From JASHSH01 sp036490215 (GTDB lineage: Bacteria; Pseudomonadota; Alphaproteobacteria; Rhodospirillales; Magnetospirillaceae), in the NCBI GenBank assembly GCA_036490215.1, contig DASXEH010000045.1, positions 1 through 17,610 of the forward strand: a stretch of DNA of 17,610 bases, read 5' to 3'. Numbering within the stretch: the first letter of the stretch is position 1; every line of letters begins with the position of its first letter. Both the position numbers and the translations under genes were made by a program. Positions 1 through 6,605 of the stretch are shown here, one piece after another. The notes beneath the pieces are model-generated. The model did not search any database and had not been told where the DNA came from. It worked only from the letters and a program-made list of their open reading frames with translations.

Positions 1-1
1 G

Positions 2-574
2 ATCGACGCCCATCTCATCACGCGCGAGACGACGGCGGGGCTGCCGCATGGCGGCATCAAGCTGTTGCCGGTGGCGAGCGAAACGCCCATCGCGGCGCTG
101 TCGTTGCAGGACTATCGCGTCGCGCCGCCGCGTCTGGCGGCCCTCACCTGGGGCGCGGAGGATTTGTCGGCGGCCTTGGGCGCGGCCACCAATCGCGGCG
201 ACGATGGCGCGTTCCTGCTCACTTACAAAATCGTTCGCACGTTGTGCCTGATCGCGGCGAAGGCCGCCGGCGTCGATGCTATCGAAACGCTGCACGCCGA
301 TTTCCGCGACACGGAGGGCCTGAGCCGCGCCGCGCGCTTAGCCCAACGCGAAGGCTTCTCCGGAATGCTCGCGATCCATCCCGATCAGGTCGCGCCGATC
401 AACGCGGCGTTCACACCATCCGCGGAAGATGTGGCGCACGCGCAAAAAGTGGTGGCGGCGTTCGCTTCAGGCGCAGGCGTCGCCGCGCTCGACGGCAAGA
501 TGCTCGACCAGCCGCATCTCAAGCAGGCGAAGCACGTTCTCGCGCTGGACGAAGCTATCAGGCAACGGGCCTGA
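2..574 (+). CDS. CoA-ester lyase, HpcH/HpaI-CitE family (5' truncated)
   Basis: This is the C-terminal 190 residues of a citrate-lyase beta-subunit-like (CitE) enzyme; the start lies before the window. The family cleaves or forms acyl-CoA esters such as malyl-, citramalyl- or citryl-CoA in a TIM barrel with a bound Mg2+. The visible part holds the GAEDL segment, whose acidic residues are metal ligands in this family, then the AIHPDQV stretch and the FTPSAEDVAHAQ helix. The tail matches the usual CitE ending, in which a glycine-rich stretch leads into GKMLDQPH. The residue before AIHPDQ is Met, where many relatives have Lys. The substrate cannot be told from this fragment. The gene ends with TGA and overlaps the convergent transporter gene by 17 bp, with no terminator between them. 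Family assignment is firm; the exact reaction is not. Confidence 0.85.
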   Translation: MDAHLITRETTAGLPHGGIKLLPVASETPIAALSLQDYRVAPPRLAALTWGAEDLSAALGAATNRGDDGAFLLTYKIVRTLCLIAAKAAGVDAIETLHADFRDTEGLSRAARLAQREGFSGMLAIHPDQVAPINAAFTPSAEDVAHAQKVVAAFASGAGVAALDGKMLDQPHLKQAKHVLALDEAIRQRA

Positions 575-2528
575 AGGCGCGGGCGCGGCGCATGATCCAG
601 CCGTAGAGAATCGCGATCAAGAGAATGAAGACCGCGAGGCCGACTTCATTCATGTAGGGGAAGTCGGCGGGCACCAGCGCGAACGGTGCCTCCTTGTTGG
701 TCGCGGAAATCACGCCGGCGTTGATCACGCCCCACAAACTCTCGCCCACGATCATGCCCGATGCGATGAGCACCGCGAGGCGCTGCGAGTAAGCCGGGTC
801 GGATGTGCGTTTGCTCCACACATCGTAAGCGTATCCGATGATCGCCCCGATCACGACGGGAAGCGTCGCCGACATCGGCAGATAGATGCCTATGCCCACC
901 GCCAGCGGCGGCAGACGCAGCAGCTTCGCCAGCCCCAGCACTTCGTCGAGGACGATCAACACCGCGCCGAGCGCAAAGCCGATATAGAGCATGTTCCAAT
1001 TGAGGTTGCCCCCGATCACACCCTGCGCCAGCGCGGAGATCAGCGTGGCCTGTGGCGCGGCAAGCGGCTGCGACGTCACGGTGTGAAGGTTCGGCGCGCC
1101 CGCGAAGCCGAAAGCGTGGGCAAGAAGATTGAGCACCGGCGGAATGACCGCTGCGCCCGCAATCACGCCCACGATCAGCGCCCATTGCTGCGCGCTCGGC
1201 GTTGCGCCCACGAGCTGACCGGTCTTCAGATCCTGAAGGTTGTTGTTGGAGATCGTGGCGATGGCGAACACGATGGCCGTGGCGAACAGCGCGAAAGCGA
1301 TGAGGGCCTTTTGCGCGTCGGCGCCAGCGGGATGCACCATGGCGACGAATAACAGCGAGCAGAACAGAATCGCCAGAATGCCGACGCCCGAGATCGGCGA
1401 GTTGGAGGCGCCGATCAATCCCGCCATGTATCCGCAGATCGCCGCGATCAGGAATCCACCGATGAAGATGAAGGGAAGCGCAGCGATGACCAACGCCGTC
1501 GTGCTCCCGGCAAGTGGCGTCGGCGCCAGGAACATCACCAGCAGGTAGCCGATCACGATCAGGCACGCGAGCGCGATGATGCCGATCCACGCCGGCGAAA
1601 GATCCGTGTCTTTGCGATCGCCGGCACCTTCTTTCGCCGCGCGCGATGCGGAGAGCGTGCCGAGCACGCCGCTCACCACCGGTCCGATCAGCTTGAGCAA
1701 CGTCCACACCGACGCCACCGCGATCGCGCCCGCGCCGATAAAGCGCACGTCGTGGCGCCAGATGCCGTCCGTGTAGGCATCGAGCGACCCGACGATGGGA
1801 TGCAGCGAGGTGAGATAGGGCACGAAACCCACCCACGAGATGAGAAGCCCCAGGAGCATCGCCATGCCGACGGAGATCCCGACAAGGTATCCGGCGCCGA
1901 TCAGCGCCAGCGAATATCCCATGTCGACGCCGCTGGCCGCACCGCCGCTGACCAGAAAGAACTTTGTGACCTCCGATGTCCCGATGCGGGTGGCGGCGAG
2001 GATCGCGAGGCCGGCGGACGCCACCGCGCCCCACACAACCGCGAGCAGGCCTTCGCGCGATTCCTTCGTCGCCTCGCCGCGCGCGCTTTCACCGACTTCG
2101 AGCACTTGCGCGGCAGCAACGCCTTCGGGATAGGGAAGATCGGATGTCGTCACCATCGCGCGGCGCAGCGGGATCGTGAACAGCACGCCCAGGATGCCGC
2201 CCGAGGCGCAGATCAGGAACGAGGTGAAGAACGGAAAGCCCACCCACCAGCCGACGATCACCAGACCCGGCAGCACGAAGATGATGGCCGACAATGTGCC
2301 GGCGGCCGAGGCCACCGTCTGCACGATGTTGTTCTCGAGGATCGTGGAGTCCTTGAAGGCGGAGAGCACCGCCATCGAGATCACGGCGGCGGGGATCGAG
2401 GTGGCGAAAGTGAGGCCGACCTTCAACCCCAGATAGACGTTCGCCGCGGTGAACACGAGCGTGATGAGAATGCCCAACACGATCCCGCGAAACGTGAACT
2501 CAAGAACCTTGCCACCTTGTGCCGACAT
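558..2528 (-). CDS. OPT family oligopeptide transporter
   Basis: This 656-residue polytopic inner-membrane protein belongs to the OPT superfamily, which imports small peptides or metal-chelate complexes. The substrate of this bacterial branch is generally undefined. The N-terminus (MSAQGGKVLEFTFRG) leads straight into an OPT-typical segment, in which TAANVYLGLKVGLTFATSIP precedes AAVIS. Later come the conserved loop NSPISGVGILAIL and many hydrophobic helices up to a basic RRARAF tail. I count roughly 14-16 membrane spans. The open frame reaches further upstream to 2750, but that extension is low-complexity and crosses the hfaD terminator. The ATG at 2528 has a GGGGG Shine-Dalgarno 10 nt upstream (2539-2543), so I start there. 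With a terminator just upstream, the gene needs either its own promoter in about 60 bp or read-through from hfaD. Confidence 0.9.
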   Translation of the reverse strand: MSAQGGKVLEFTFRGIVLGILITLVFTAANVYLGLKVGLTFATSIPAAVISMAVLSAFKDSTILENNIVQTVASAAGTLSAIIFVLPGLVIVGWWVGFPFFTSFLICASGGILGVLFTIPLRRAMVTTSDLPYPEGVAAAQVLEVGESARGEATKESREGLLAVVWGAVASAGLAILAATRIGTSEVTKFFLVSGGAASGVDMGYSLALIGAGYLVGISVGMAMLLGLLISWVGFVPYLTSLHPIVGSLDAYTDGIWRHDVRFIGAGAIAVASVWTLLKLIGPVVSGVLGTLSASRAAKEGAGDRKDTDLSPAWIGIIALACLIVIGYLLVMFLAPTPLAGSTTALVIAALPFIFIGGFLIAAICGYMAGLIGASNSPISGVGILAILFCSLLFVAMVHPAGADAQKALIAFALFATAIVFAIATISNNNLQDLKTGQLVGATPSAQQWALIVGVIAGAAVIPPVLNLLAHAFGFAGAPNLHTVTSQPLAAPQATLISALAQGVIGGNLNWNMLYIGFALGAVLIVLDEVLGLAKLLRLPPLAVGIGIYLPMSATLPVVIGAIIGYAYDVWSKRTSDPAYSQRLAVLIASGMIVGESLWGVINAGVISATNKEAPFALVPADFPYMNEVGLAVFILLIAILYGWIMRRARAFRPVA

Positions 2529-2591
2529 GAATGCTTCGCCCCCTTTATGCACCCGCACCATGCCGTGCCTGCGCGCACAAAAAAAGAGGCC

Positions 2592-2624
2592 AAAAAAAAG
2601 AGGGAGGGCATTTAGCCCTCCCTC
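2592..2624 (-). terminator. Intrinsic terminator of the hfa operon
   Basis: A perfect 10-bp inverted repeat (GAGGGAGGGC at 2600-2609 and GCCCTCCCTC at 2615-2624, loop ATTTA) is flanked on its left by eight A residues (2592-2599). Read on the minus strand, this is a GC-rich hairpin followed by a run of eight U. It lies 44 bp after the hfaD stop and 64 bp before the transporter start, so it should end the hfa transcript. Confidence 0.9.
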
Positions 2625-2667
2625 TCTCCCGGCACATCCCGTTTGCCCCAGGATATGCCTGCGCGGA

Positions 2668-3327
2668 CTAGTAATGCACGATCTGGGCGGTGTTGCCGAT
2701 CGCGGTGGACTGCAGGGTGACGTTGCCTGCGATGTTCGACACGTTGGCATTGACCGTCGAGTTCATGTTCGACTGGTTGAGCTGCTGGGTCGCCACGTTG
2801 CCGTATTTGGCGTTGGTGTCTTCCTCGAAGCTGTTGCCCACCGCGGCGCTGGCGATCGACACGTCGTTGCCGATATTGCCGACATTGGCCGTCACGGACG
2901 AAGACGGATCGATGGCATCGCATTCCTGCTTGGACGAGACGTTGGTGGAGGTCGGATCCATCGAGACGCTGGCCGAGTTACACACGGCCTGGCCCGTCAG
3001 GCTGACTGTGCCATCGACGTCGTGGACGTTCGCGTTCATGCTCGAGCCGATGTCGACGCTGGTGACGTACTGGTTGTTATCGACATTGGTGTTGCTCATC
3101 GTGGTGATGTCCACCGCGTTGCCGCCCGCCGCCGATACCGCCGCCACGTTGCCCGCCGCACCGGTGACATTGGTGTTGAGCGTCGAAGTGCTGACGTGGA
3201 AGTCGAGCTGGCCGTTCAGGATGTTGCTCTGGGCCGGGCCGCTATTCGATCCGTCCGCGAAGGCCAGGCTCGTCGGCAGGATCAGCAGAGCTGTAGAAGC
3301 GATAAGGATTTTGGTGAGGCGCGTCAT
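2668..3327 (-). CDS. hfaD: Holdfast-anchor protein HfaD-like, repeat-containing exported protein
   Basis: This 219-residue exported protein has a signal peptide (about 1-24, cleavage after SLAFA) and is very rich in Asn, Ser, Thr, Val and Gly. It contains four diverged copies of a unit whose core reads N-A/T-N-V-x4-G-x-V-x3-S-x-A-x-G-N, at residues 50-73, 97-120, 145-168 and 192-215, spaced 47-48 residues apart. Each core is preceded by a Gln-containing linker. The pattern resembles curlin-type or beta-solenoid surface fibres. In Caulobacter, HfaD works with HfaA and HfaB to fix the holdfast adhesin to the stalk tip. The assignment rests mainly on the position after a CsgG-like hfaB and on composition. 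The Caulobacter protein is, as I recall, longer. Repeat 2 has Cys116 in place of the conserved Gly, and Cys136 follows, so a disulfide is possible. A GGGAG-like site precedes the ATG, which lies inside hfaB. Confidence 0.72.
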   Translation of the reverse strand: MTRLTKILIASTALLILPTSLAFADGSNSGPAQSNILNGQLDFHVSTSTLNTNVTGAAGNVAAVSAAGGNAVDITTMSNTNVDNNQYVTSVDIGSSMNANVHDVDGTVSLTGQAVCNSASVSMDPTSTNVSSKQECDAIDPSSSVTANVGNIGNDVSIASAAVGNSFEEDTNAKYGNVATQQLNQSNMNSTVNANVSNIAGNVTLQSTAIGNTAQIVHY

Positions 3328-4282
3328 TGTGGTTCTCCCTGGGAACTGGGTTGGTTGCGTTGGCTGTGTTCAATTGAACGTGGTTGTAAGGCGAGGCATC
3401 GTCCGGGCCGGAAAGCGGGTCTTTGGAGCTTCCGAAATCGGATGAACAGGCTGACATCGGCGTGTGATAGAGGCGGGTGATCATCTCCAGCATGGCGCGT
3501 TCGATGACCGAGCGGACCGCGAGCTGGACGGGTTCGAGCGCACTTTCGCCGAGGCTGGCGTCGAAGAACGTGTGTCCGAGGAAGTTGAACACACCCGCCT
3601 GTTCCTGGCGGCCGATGATCTGCTTCTGGTAGGAGACAACGTCCACCACCTGAAGCGTGTTGGTATCGACCATGCGAAGGTCCAGACCGACATTCATGAC
3701 GTAGAGGCTTGCGCCGGCCGTGCCGGTCAGCGAGTTCGTCGCGGTGCCGCCGCCATCGGCATCGGCGCCGACGGAGCGAATGTTGAAGTTGAGCTCGGTG
3801 ATGCCGCCGACGATGTAGTAGTCGGAGCCCGGGATCGAACCCGCCATGATCTTGCGGTAGTCGCCGGGAACGGGCGGCCCACCGTCGCCGATCAGCTTGT
3901 TGTTGGCGTATTTGAGCTCCATCTCCGCAACGGAGGTGTCGAAGCGCTCGACCAACGGCACGCCGGCCTTCGCCAGTGCGCTCATCGCCATCAGCGCCGC
4001 GCCCTGCGTGAGCTTGCGGCCGGAATTGTCGGATTCGAGCTTGCCGGTGTAGTCGGCGATCTGGCCCACGGCGATCCGGATCGGATGTGCCGCGGTGAAT
4101 CTCGACAGACAACGCAACGCCGCCGAGTAAGGCGTCTCATTCGGGATCACCGGCGCATTGCCGATGGGCGCTGTGTAGCGGCCGACAGAGTCGGCGACGG
4201 GACTAACGCAGCCCGAGAGGGAAACCATCGCCAGGACAATGACGAGTGGTTTTGCAAGGTGATATTTTCCGCGCTTGGTCAT
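3242..4282 (-). CDS. hfaB: Holdfast-anchor outer-membrane lipoprotein HfaB (CsgG family)
   Basis: This 346-residue protein is a CsgG-like secretion pore. CsgG family members form oligomeric outer-membrane channels that export curli or related fibre subunits. In Caulobacter the homologue HfaB is needed for stability and surface display of HfaA and HfaD. The sequence shows a lipoprotein signal with lipobox LSGC (acylated Cys25). A CsgG-domain start (RIAVGQIADYTGKLE) follows, then DYYIVGGITELNFN and the LDLRMVDTNTLQVVDVVSYQ block typical of the family. The last 70 or so residues are hydrophilic and outside the CsgG core. The frame also permits a TTG at 4309 overlapping the hfaA stop. The ATG at 4282 is better, because GGGGAG (4291-4296) lies 8 nt upstream and the signal peptide then has normal length. 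The 3' end overlaps hfaD by 86 bp, unusually long for an operon junction. Confidence 0.86.
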   Translation of the reverse strand: MTKRGKYHLAKPLVIVLAMVSLSGCVSPVADSVGRYTAPIGNAPVIPNETPYSAALRCLSRFTAAHPIRIAVGQIADYTGKLESDNSGRKLTQGAALMAMSALAKAGVPLVERFDTSVAEMELKYANNKLIGDGGPPVPGDYRKIMAGSIPGSDYYIVGGITELNFNIRSVGADADGGGTATNSLTGTAGASLYVMNVGLDLRMVDTNTLQVVDVVSYQKQIIGRQEQAGVFNFLGHTFFDASLGESALEPVQLAVRSVIERAMLEMITRLYHTPMSACSSDFGSSKDPLSGPDDASPYNHVQLNTANATNPVPRENHNDAPHQNPYRFYSSADPADEPGLRGRIE

Positions 4283-4290
4283 GGGAGAAA

Positions 4291-4302
4291 CTCCCCTTCC
4301 TT
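4291..4302 (-). promoter_or_regulatory. Ribosome binding site of hfaB
   Basis: On the minus strand a purine run ending in GGGGAG lies 8 nt before ATG 4282. It begins inside the 23-bp gap after the hfaA stop. It decides between this ATG and the upstream TTG at 4309, which would lack such a site. Confidence 0.7.
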
Positions 4303-4305
4303 CCT

Positions 4306-4761
4306 TCAATTGCCGTTCATATTCGTGGAGGCAGTCTGGTTTCCGTTGTTGGTCTGCGAAGAGTTGACGATCACCGTGTTGCCGCTGCCGGCGGTGATCA
4401 CGTTCAGCGAGTTGCCGATGGCGGTTGAGCCGCCGTAAGCCGCGCCGCTGCTGCCGCCGGCCGAGACGCCGTTGACCGAATTGGTCAAACCGCCGACTCC
4501 ACCCTGGCCGTTCACTTCCGGTCCAGGCATTCCGAAGCCGCTCGCGAACTGCGAGCTCTGGAATTGGCCGTCCACCATCGTCAGGTTTCCGTTGCTATCG
4601 CGCAGCGAAGCGTTGACGGTCTGGTTCTGCTGGGCTTGCGAGGTCATCCCGAACGGCGTGTTGTAAGAAGAGGAGTCGCCGGCGGGGCCGGCTTGAGCCG
4701 CAACCGCGCCGACCAGGATGCTTGCGCCGACAAGTGCGGTAAGTTTCGCGAACATGGGCAT
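4306..4761 (-). CDS. hfaA: Holdfast-anchor protein HfaA
   Basis: This 151-residue exported protein heads the hfa operon. It has a clean signal peptide (residues 1-24, cleavage after VAAQA). The mature part begins SYNTPFGMTSQAQQNQTVN, then ASLRDSNGNLTMVDGQ, a Gly-rich middle and an Asn/Thr/Ser-rich tail ending NMNGN. I recognise this layout as HfaA, the small Caulobacter surface protein that forms heat-stable high-mass assemblies and anchors the holdfast, dependent on HfaB. The motif STAIGN (residues 112-117) recurs exactly in the last repeat of HfaD, suggesting both are built from one curlin-like module. An ATG at 4806 would add 15 residues that spoil the signal peptide and push the start next to the TTAA inverted repeat. 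I therefore use the ATG at 4761; ATG 4755 is also possible. No strong Shine-Dalgarno is visible at either. Confidence 0.8.
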   Translation of the reverse strand: MPMFAKLTALVGASILVGAVAAQAGPAGDSSSYNTPFGMTSQAQQNQTVNASLRDSNGNLTMVDGQFQSSQFASGFGMPGPEVNGQGGVGGLTNSVNGVSAGGSSGAAYGGSTAIGNSLNVITAGSGNTVIVNSSQTNNGNQTASTNMNGN

Positions 4762-4811
4762 GAACGACTGTCCGTTGAATTCCGACAGCCACTCAGCAAC
4801 CCCCATGCCAG

Positions 4812-4831
4812 CGCTTAACGGCCCTTAAGCG
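4812..4831. promoter_or_regulatory. CtrA-box-like inverted repeat upstream of hfaA
   Basis: CGCTTAA (4812-4818) and TTAAGCG (4825-4831) form a perfect 7-bp inverted repeat around a 6-bp spacer, giving TTAA-N6-TTAA. The alphaproteobacterial cell-cycle regulator CtrA binds TTAA-N7-TTAA, so this is one base short of consensus. It sits in the 131-bp divergent gap between hfaA and the HCCA-isomerase-like gene, 51 bp before the chosen hfaA start. In Caulobacter hfa transcription is cell-cycle controlled with CtrA involved, as I recall. Binding here is inference only. Confidence 0.4.
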
Positions 4832-4881
4832 ATCGCGATGTTTCAAAGCGGCACGAAGCCCATTAGCGTTGGGCCGCAAAC

Positions 4882-4886
4882 GGGAG
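4882..4886 (+). promoter_or_regulatory. Ribosome binding site selecting a TTG start
   Basis: GGGAG ends 6 nt before the TTG at 4893. It supports that codon rather than the TTG at 4869 as the start of the HCCA-isomerase-like gene. Confidence 0.65.
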
Positions 4887-4892
4887 ACGAAT

Positions 4893-5498
4893 TTGGCCAC
4901 GCTTGAGTTTTTCTTTGATTGTTCATCGCCTTGGACGTACCTGGCGTTCACGCGCATTGGCGATGTCGTGGCGCGGACGAAGGCGCAGATCGTCTGGCGG
5001 CCCGTCCTGGTGGGCGGTGTGTTTAATGCGGTTAACCGTGAGGTGTATGACAGGCGTGCCAATCCGGAACCGCGCAAAGCGTCTTATTATGAGAAAGACC
5101 TGCGCGATTGGGCGTCGCTGGCCGGAATCGAAATCGGCAAGCCGCCGGTTTTTCCCGTGCGCGCCATCGCAGTGATGCGCTGCGCGATCGCTGCCGATGA
5201 AGAACGAAAGCTCGTGCCGTTCGCGCGCGGCGCTTTTGAAGCTTATTGGGGGCGGTTGGAGGACATCAGCCAAAGCGAGGTCTTGACGGCGATCGCGTGC
5301 AATGCGGGGTTGGATGCGCAGCGCCTCCTCGCGCGTTCCCAATCTGCCGAGGTTAAGGATCGTCTGCGCGCCAACACCGACGAATTGATCGCGCGGGGCG
5401 GCTTCGGTTCGCCCACCATGTTCGTCAACGGCAATGACATGTATTTCGGCAATGACAGGCTTCCGCTGGTGGAAGCGGCGCTGGTGCGGGCGGGTTAA
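4893..5498 (+). CDS. 2-hydroxychromene-2-carboxylate isomerase family protein (DsbA/GST-kappa fold)
   Basis: This 201-residue cytoplasmic protein has a thioredoxin fold with a helical insertion, as in glutathione S-transferase kappa and the naphthalene-pathway HCCA isomerase NahD. The N-terminus, EFFFDCSSPWTYLAF, is the family active-site segment. The Ser before Pro-Trp (about Ser12) takes the place of the catalytic serine that activates glutathione. The C-terminal GGFGSPTMFVNGNDMYFGNDRL carries the cis-Pro (SPTMFV) and the FxGNDRL ending typical of the family. No aromatic-degradation genes lie nearby, so a general glutathione-dependent isomerase or transferase role is more likely than naphthalene catabolism. 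The start is a TTG with GGGAG 6 nt upstream. The rhomboid gene begins 6 bp after the stop, so the two are probably co-transcribed. Confidence 0.88.
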   Translation: MATLEFFFDCSSPWTYLAFTRIGDVVARTKAQIVWRPVLVGGVFNAVNREVYDRRANPEPRKASYYEKDLRDWASLAGIEIGKPPVFPVRAIAVMRCAIAADEERKLVPFARGAFEAYWGRLEDISQSEVLTAIACNAGLDAQRLLARSQSAEVKDRLRANTDELIARGGFGSPTMFVNGNDMYFGNDRLPLVEAALVRAG

Positions 5499-5504
5499 TT
5501 CATC

Positions 5505-6221
5505 ATGGCTTTCCTGCAGGAGACGCCGCAGCCCTTCTTTCGCGTGCCAGCTGTCGTGCCATTGCTGATCGTGTTGCTGGTCGGGATCGAGCTGTCGCGC
5601 GAGTTTTTATGGAGCGCCGACACACAGAGTGTTTACGCCAATTTCGGTTTCATCCCGGCGCTGTACTCGCGCGACTTTATAGCAAGCCATCACTACATCG
5701 CGCCGACATGGTTCGAATTGGTGCGGCCGTTCATCTCCTACAACTTTCTGCATGGCGGTTTCGCCCATGTCGCCGCCAATTCCATATGGCTCCTTGCATT
5801 CGGTCCGGTGGTGGCGCGCCGCTATGGCAGCGTGCTGTTCCTCGTTTACTTTCTGTTGTGCGGGATCGCCGGCGCCGTGGCGGAGCTCATCTCTGCGTGG
5901 GGCTCCGTGGTCGTGATCGTGGGCGCATCGGCTGCCATCGCCGGTTTGATGGGCGCATCGTTTCGGGTGATGGGGCCGAACCCGCGGGAACAGGCGCAAG
6001 TGCCCGCGTCGCTGCTTTCGAGACGCATTCTTTTGTGGTCGGCGATTTGGCTGGCCGTGAATGTCATTGTCGGTGTGTTGGGTGTGGGGGCGGGACCCGG
6101 CATCCAGCTGATCGCCTGGCAGGCCCATATCGGCGGCTATCTCATGGGTTTGCTGCTGGTGGGCCCGTTCGACGCCTTGGTGAGGTGGGCCGGATACAGC
6201 AGTCAGGAGCGACCGATCTGA
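5505..6221 (+). CDS. Rhomboid family intramembrane serine protease
   Basis: This 238-residue inner-membrane protein has about six membrane helices. Rhomboids cleave transmembrane substrates within the bilayer with a Ser-His dyad. The sequence shows the HGGFAHVAANSIWLLAFG segment (residues 83-100), whose His and Asn form the oxyanion region. The catalytic serine motif GASAAIAG has Ser142, and the catalytic His is His208 in WQAHIGGYLMG. The canonical motif is GxSG; here Ala follows the serine, a substitution I regard as common in alphaproteobacterial rhomboids. The dyad is intact, so the enzyme is probably active. The gene begins 6 bp after the HCCA-isomerase-like gene with only a weak G-rich site, suggesting translational coupling. 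The natural substrate cannot be inferred from context. Confidence 0.9.
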   Translation: MAFLQETPQPFFRVPAVVPLLIVLLVGIELSREFLWSADTQSVYANFGFIPALYSRDFIASHHYIAPTWFELVRPFISYNFLHGGFAHVAANSIWLLAFGPVVARRYGSVLFLVYFLLCGIAGAVAELISAWGSVVVIVGASAAIAGLMGASFRVMGPNPREQAQVPASLLSRRILLWSAIWLAVNVIVGVLGVGAGPGIQLIAWQAHIGGYLMGLLLVGPFDALVRWAGYSSQERPI

Positions 6222-6287
6222 TCTGAGAGCTTGAAGCCACCGAACGGCGCCATACATATAAGACGGGCAGGCAAGTGAGGTAATATT

Positions 6288-6605
6288 ATGTCGGACGTTC
6301 CCCCGGGCAGCGCGGTTCCTCCCAATGGTGTTGCGGCAATGCCCCAACCTGCGCGCACGCCTTTTCCCGGCGTTCGCCTTCTTTACGCTTTCGGTTTTGC
6401 CATCGTCGCATGGTTCGTGCTGTGGATCACGTTCCTGTTGGCGCTTGTCCAGTTTGTTGTTTTCGCAATCAATGGCAGGCTGAATGACGAGTTGAAAAGC
6501 TTCTCGCTCAGTCTGGTGCAGTATCTGTGGGAACTGCTCGCCTTCATAACCTTCGTGCGCGATGAACAACCATTCCCGATCGGACCGTTCCCCCGCCAGC
6601 AATAG
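6288..6605 (+). CDS. DUF4389 domain small membrane protein
   Basis: This 105-residue protein has a Pro-rich cytosolic N-terminus (1-27) and one clear long hydrophobic stretch (about 30-62), followed by an amphipathic part with the segment NGRLNDELKSFSLSLVQY and a short tail. This matches the DUF4389 family, whose members are small integral membrane proteins of unknown function. The typical signature is the long hydrophobic span followed by a FxxxL-xxYxWE-like segment, here LSLVQYLWELLAFITF. The ATG has GAGGT 6 nt upstream (6277-6281), so initiation looks strong. The 3' end overlaps the next gene by 44 nt in another frame. It may be a membrane partner or merely a neighbour of the PLP enzyme; nothing in the sequence decides this. 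Confidence 0.82.
   Translation: MSDVPPGSAVPPNGVAAMPQPARTPFPGVRLLYAFGFAIVAWFVLWITFLLALVQFVVFAINGRLNDELKSFSLSLVQYLWELLAFITFVRDEQPFPIGPFPRQQ

Noticed and set aside
429..2615. Long plus-strand frames opposite the OPT transporter
   Set aside because: The minus-strand product has clear membrane helices and OPT motifs. The plus frames give charged low-complexity sequence.
2529..2750. N-terminal extension of the OPT transporter to 2750
   Set aside because: It would read through the hfaD terminator and into hfaD, and the added residues are not transporter-like. The ATG at 2528 has its own ribosome site.
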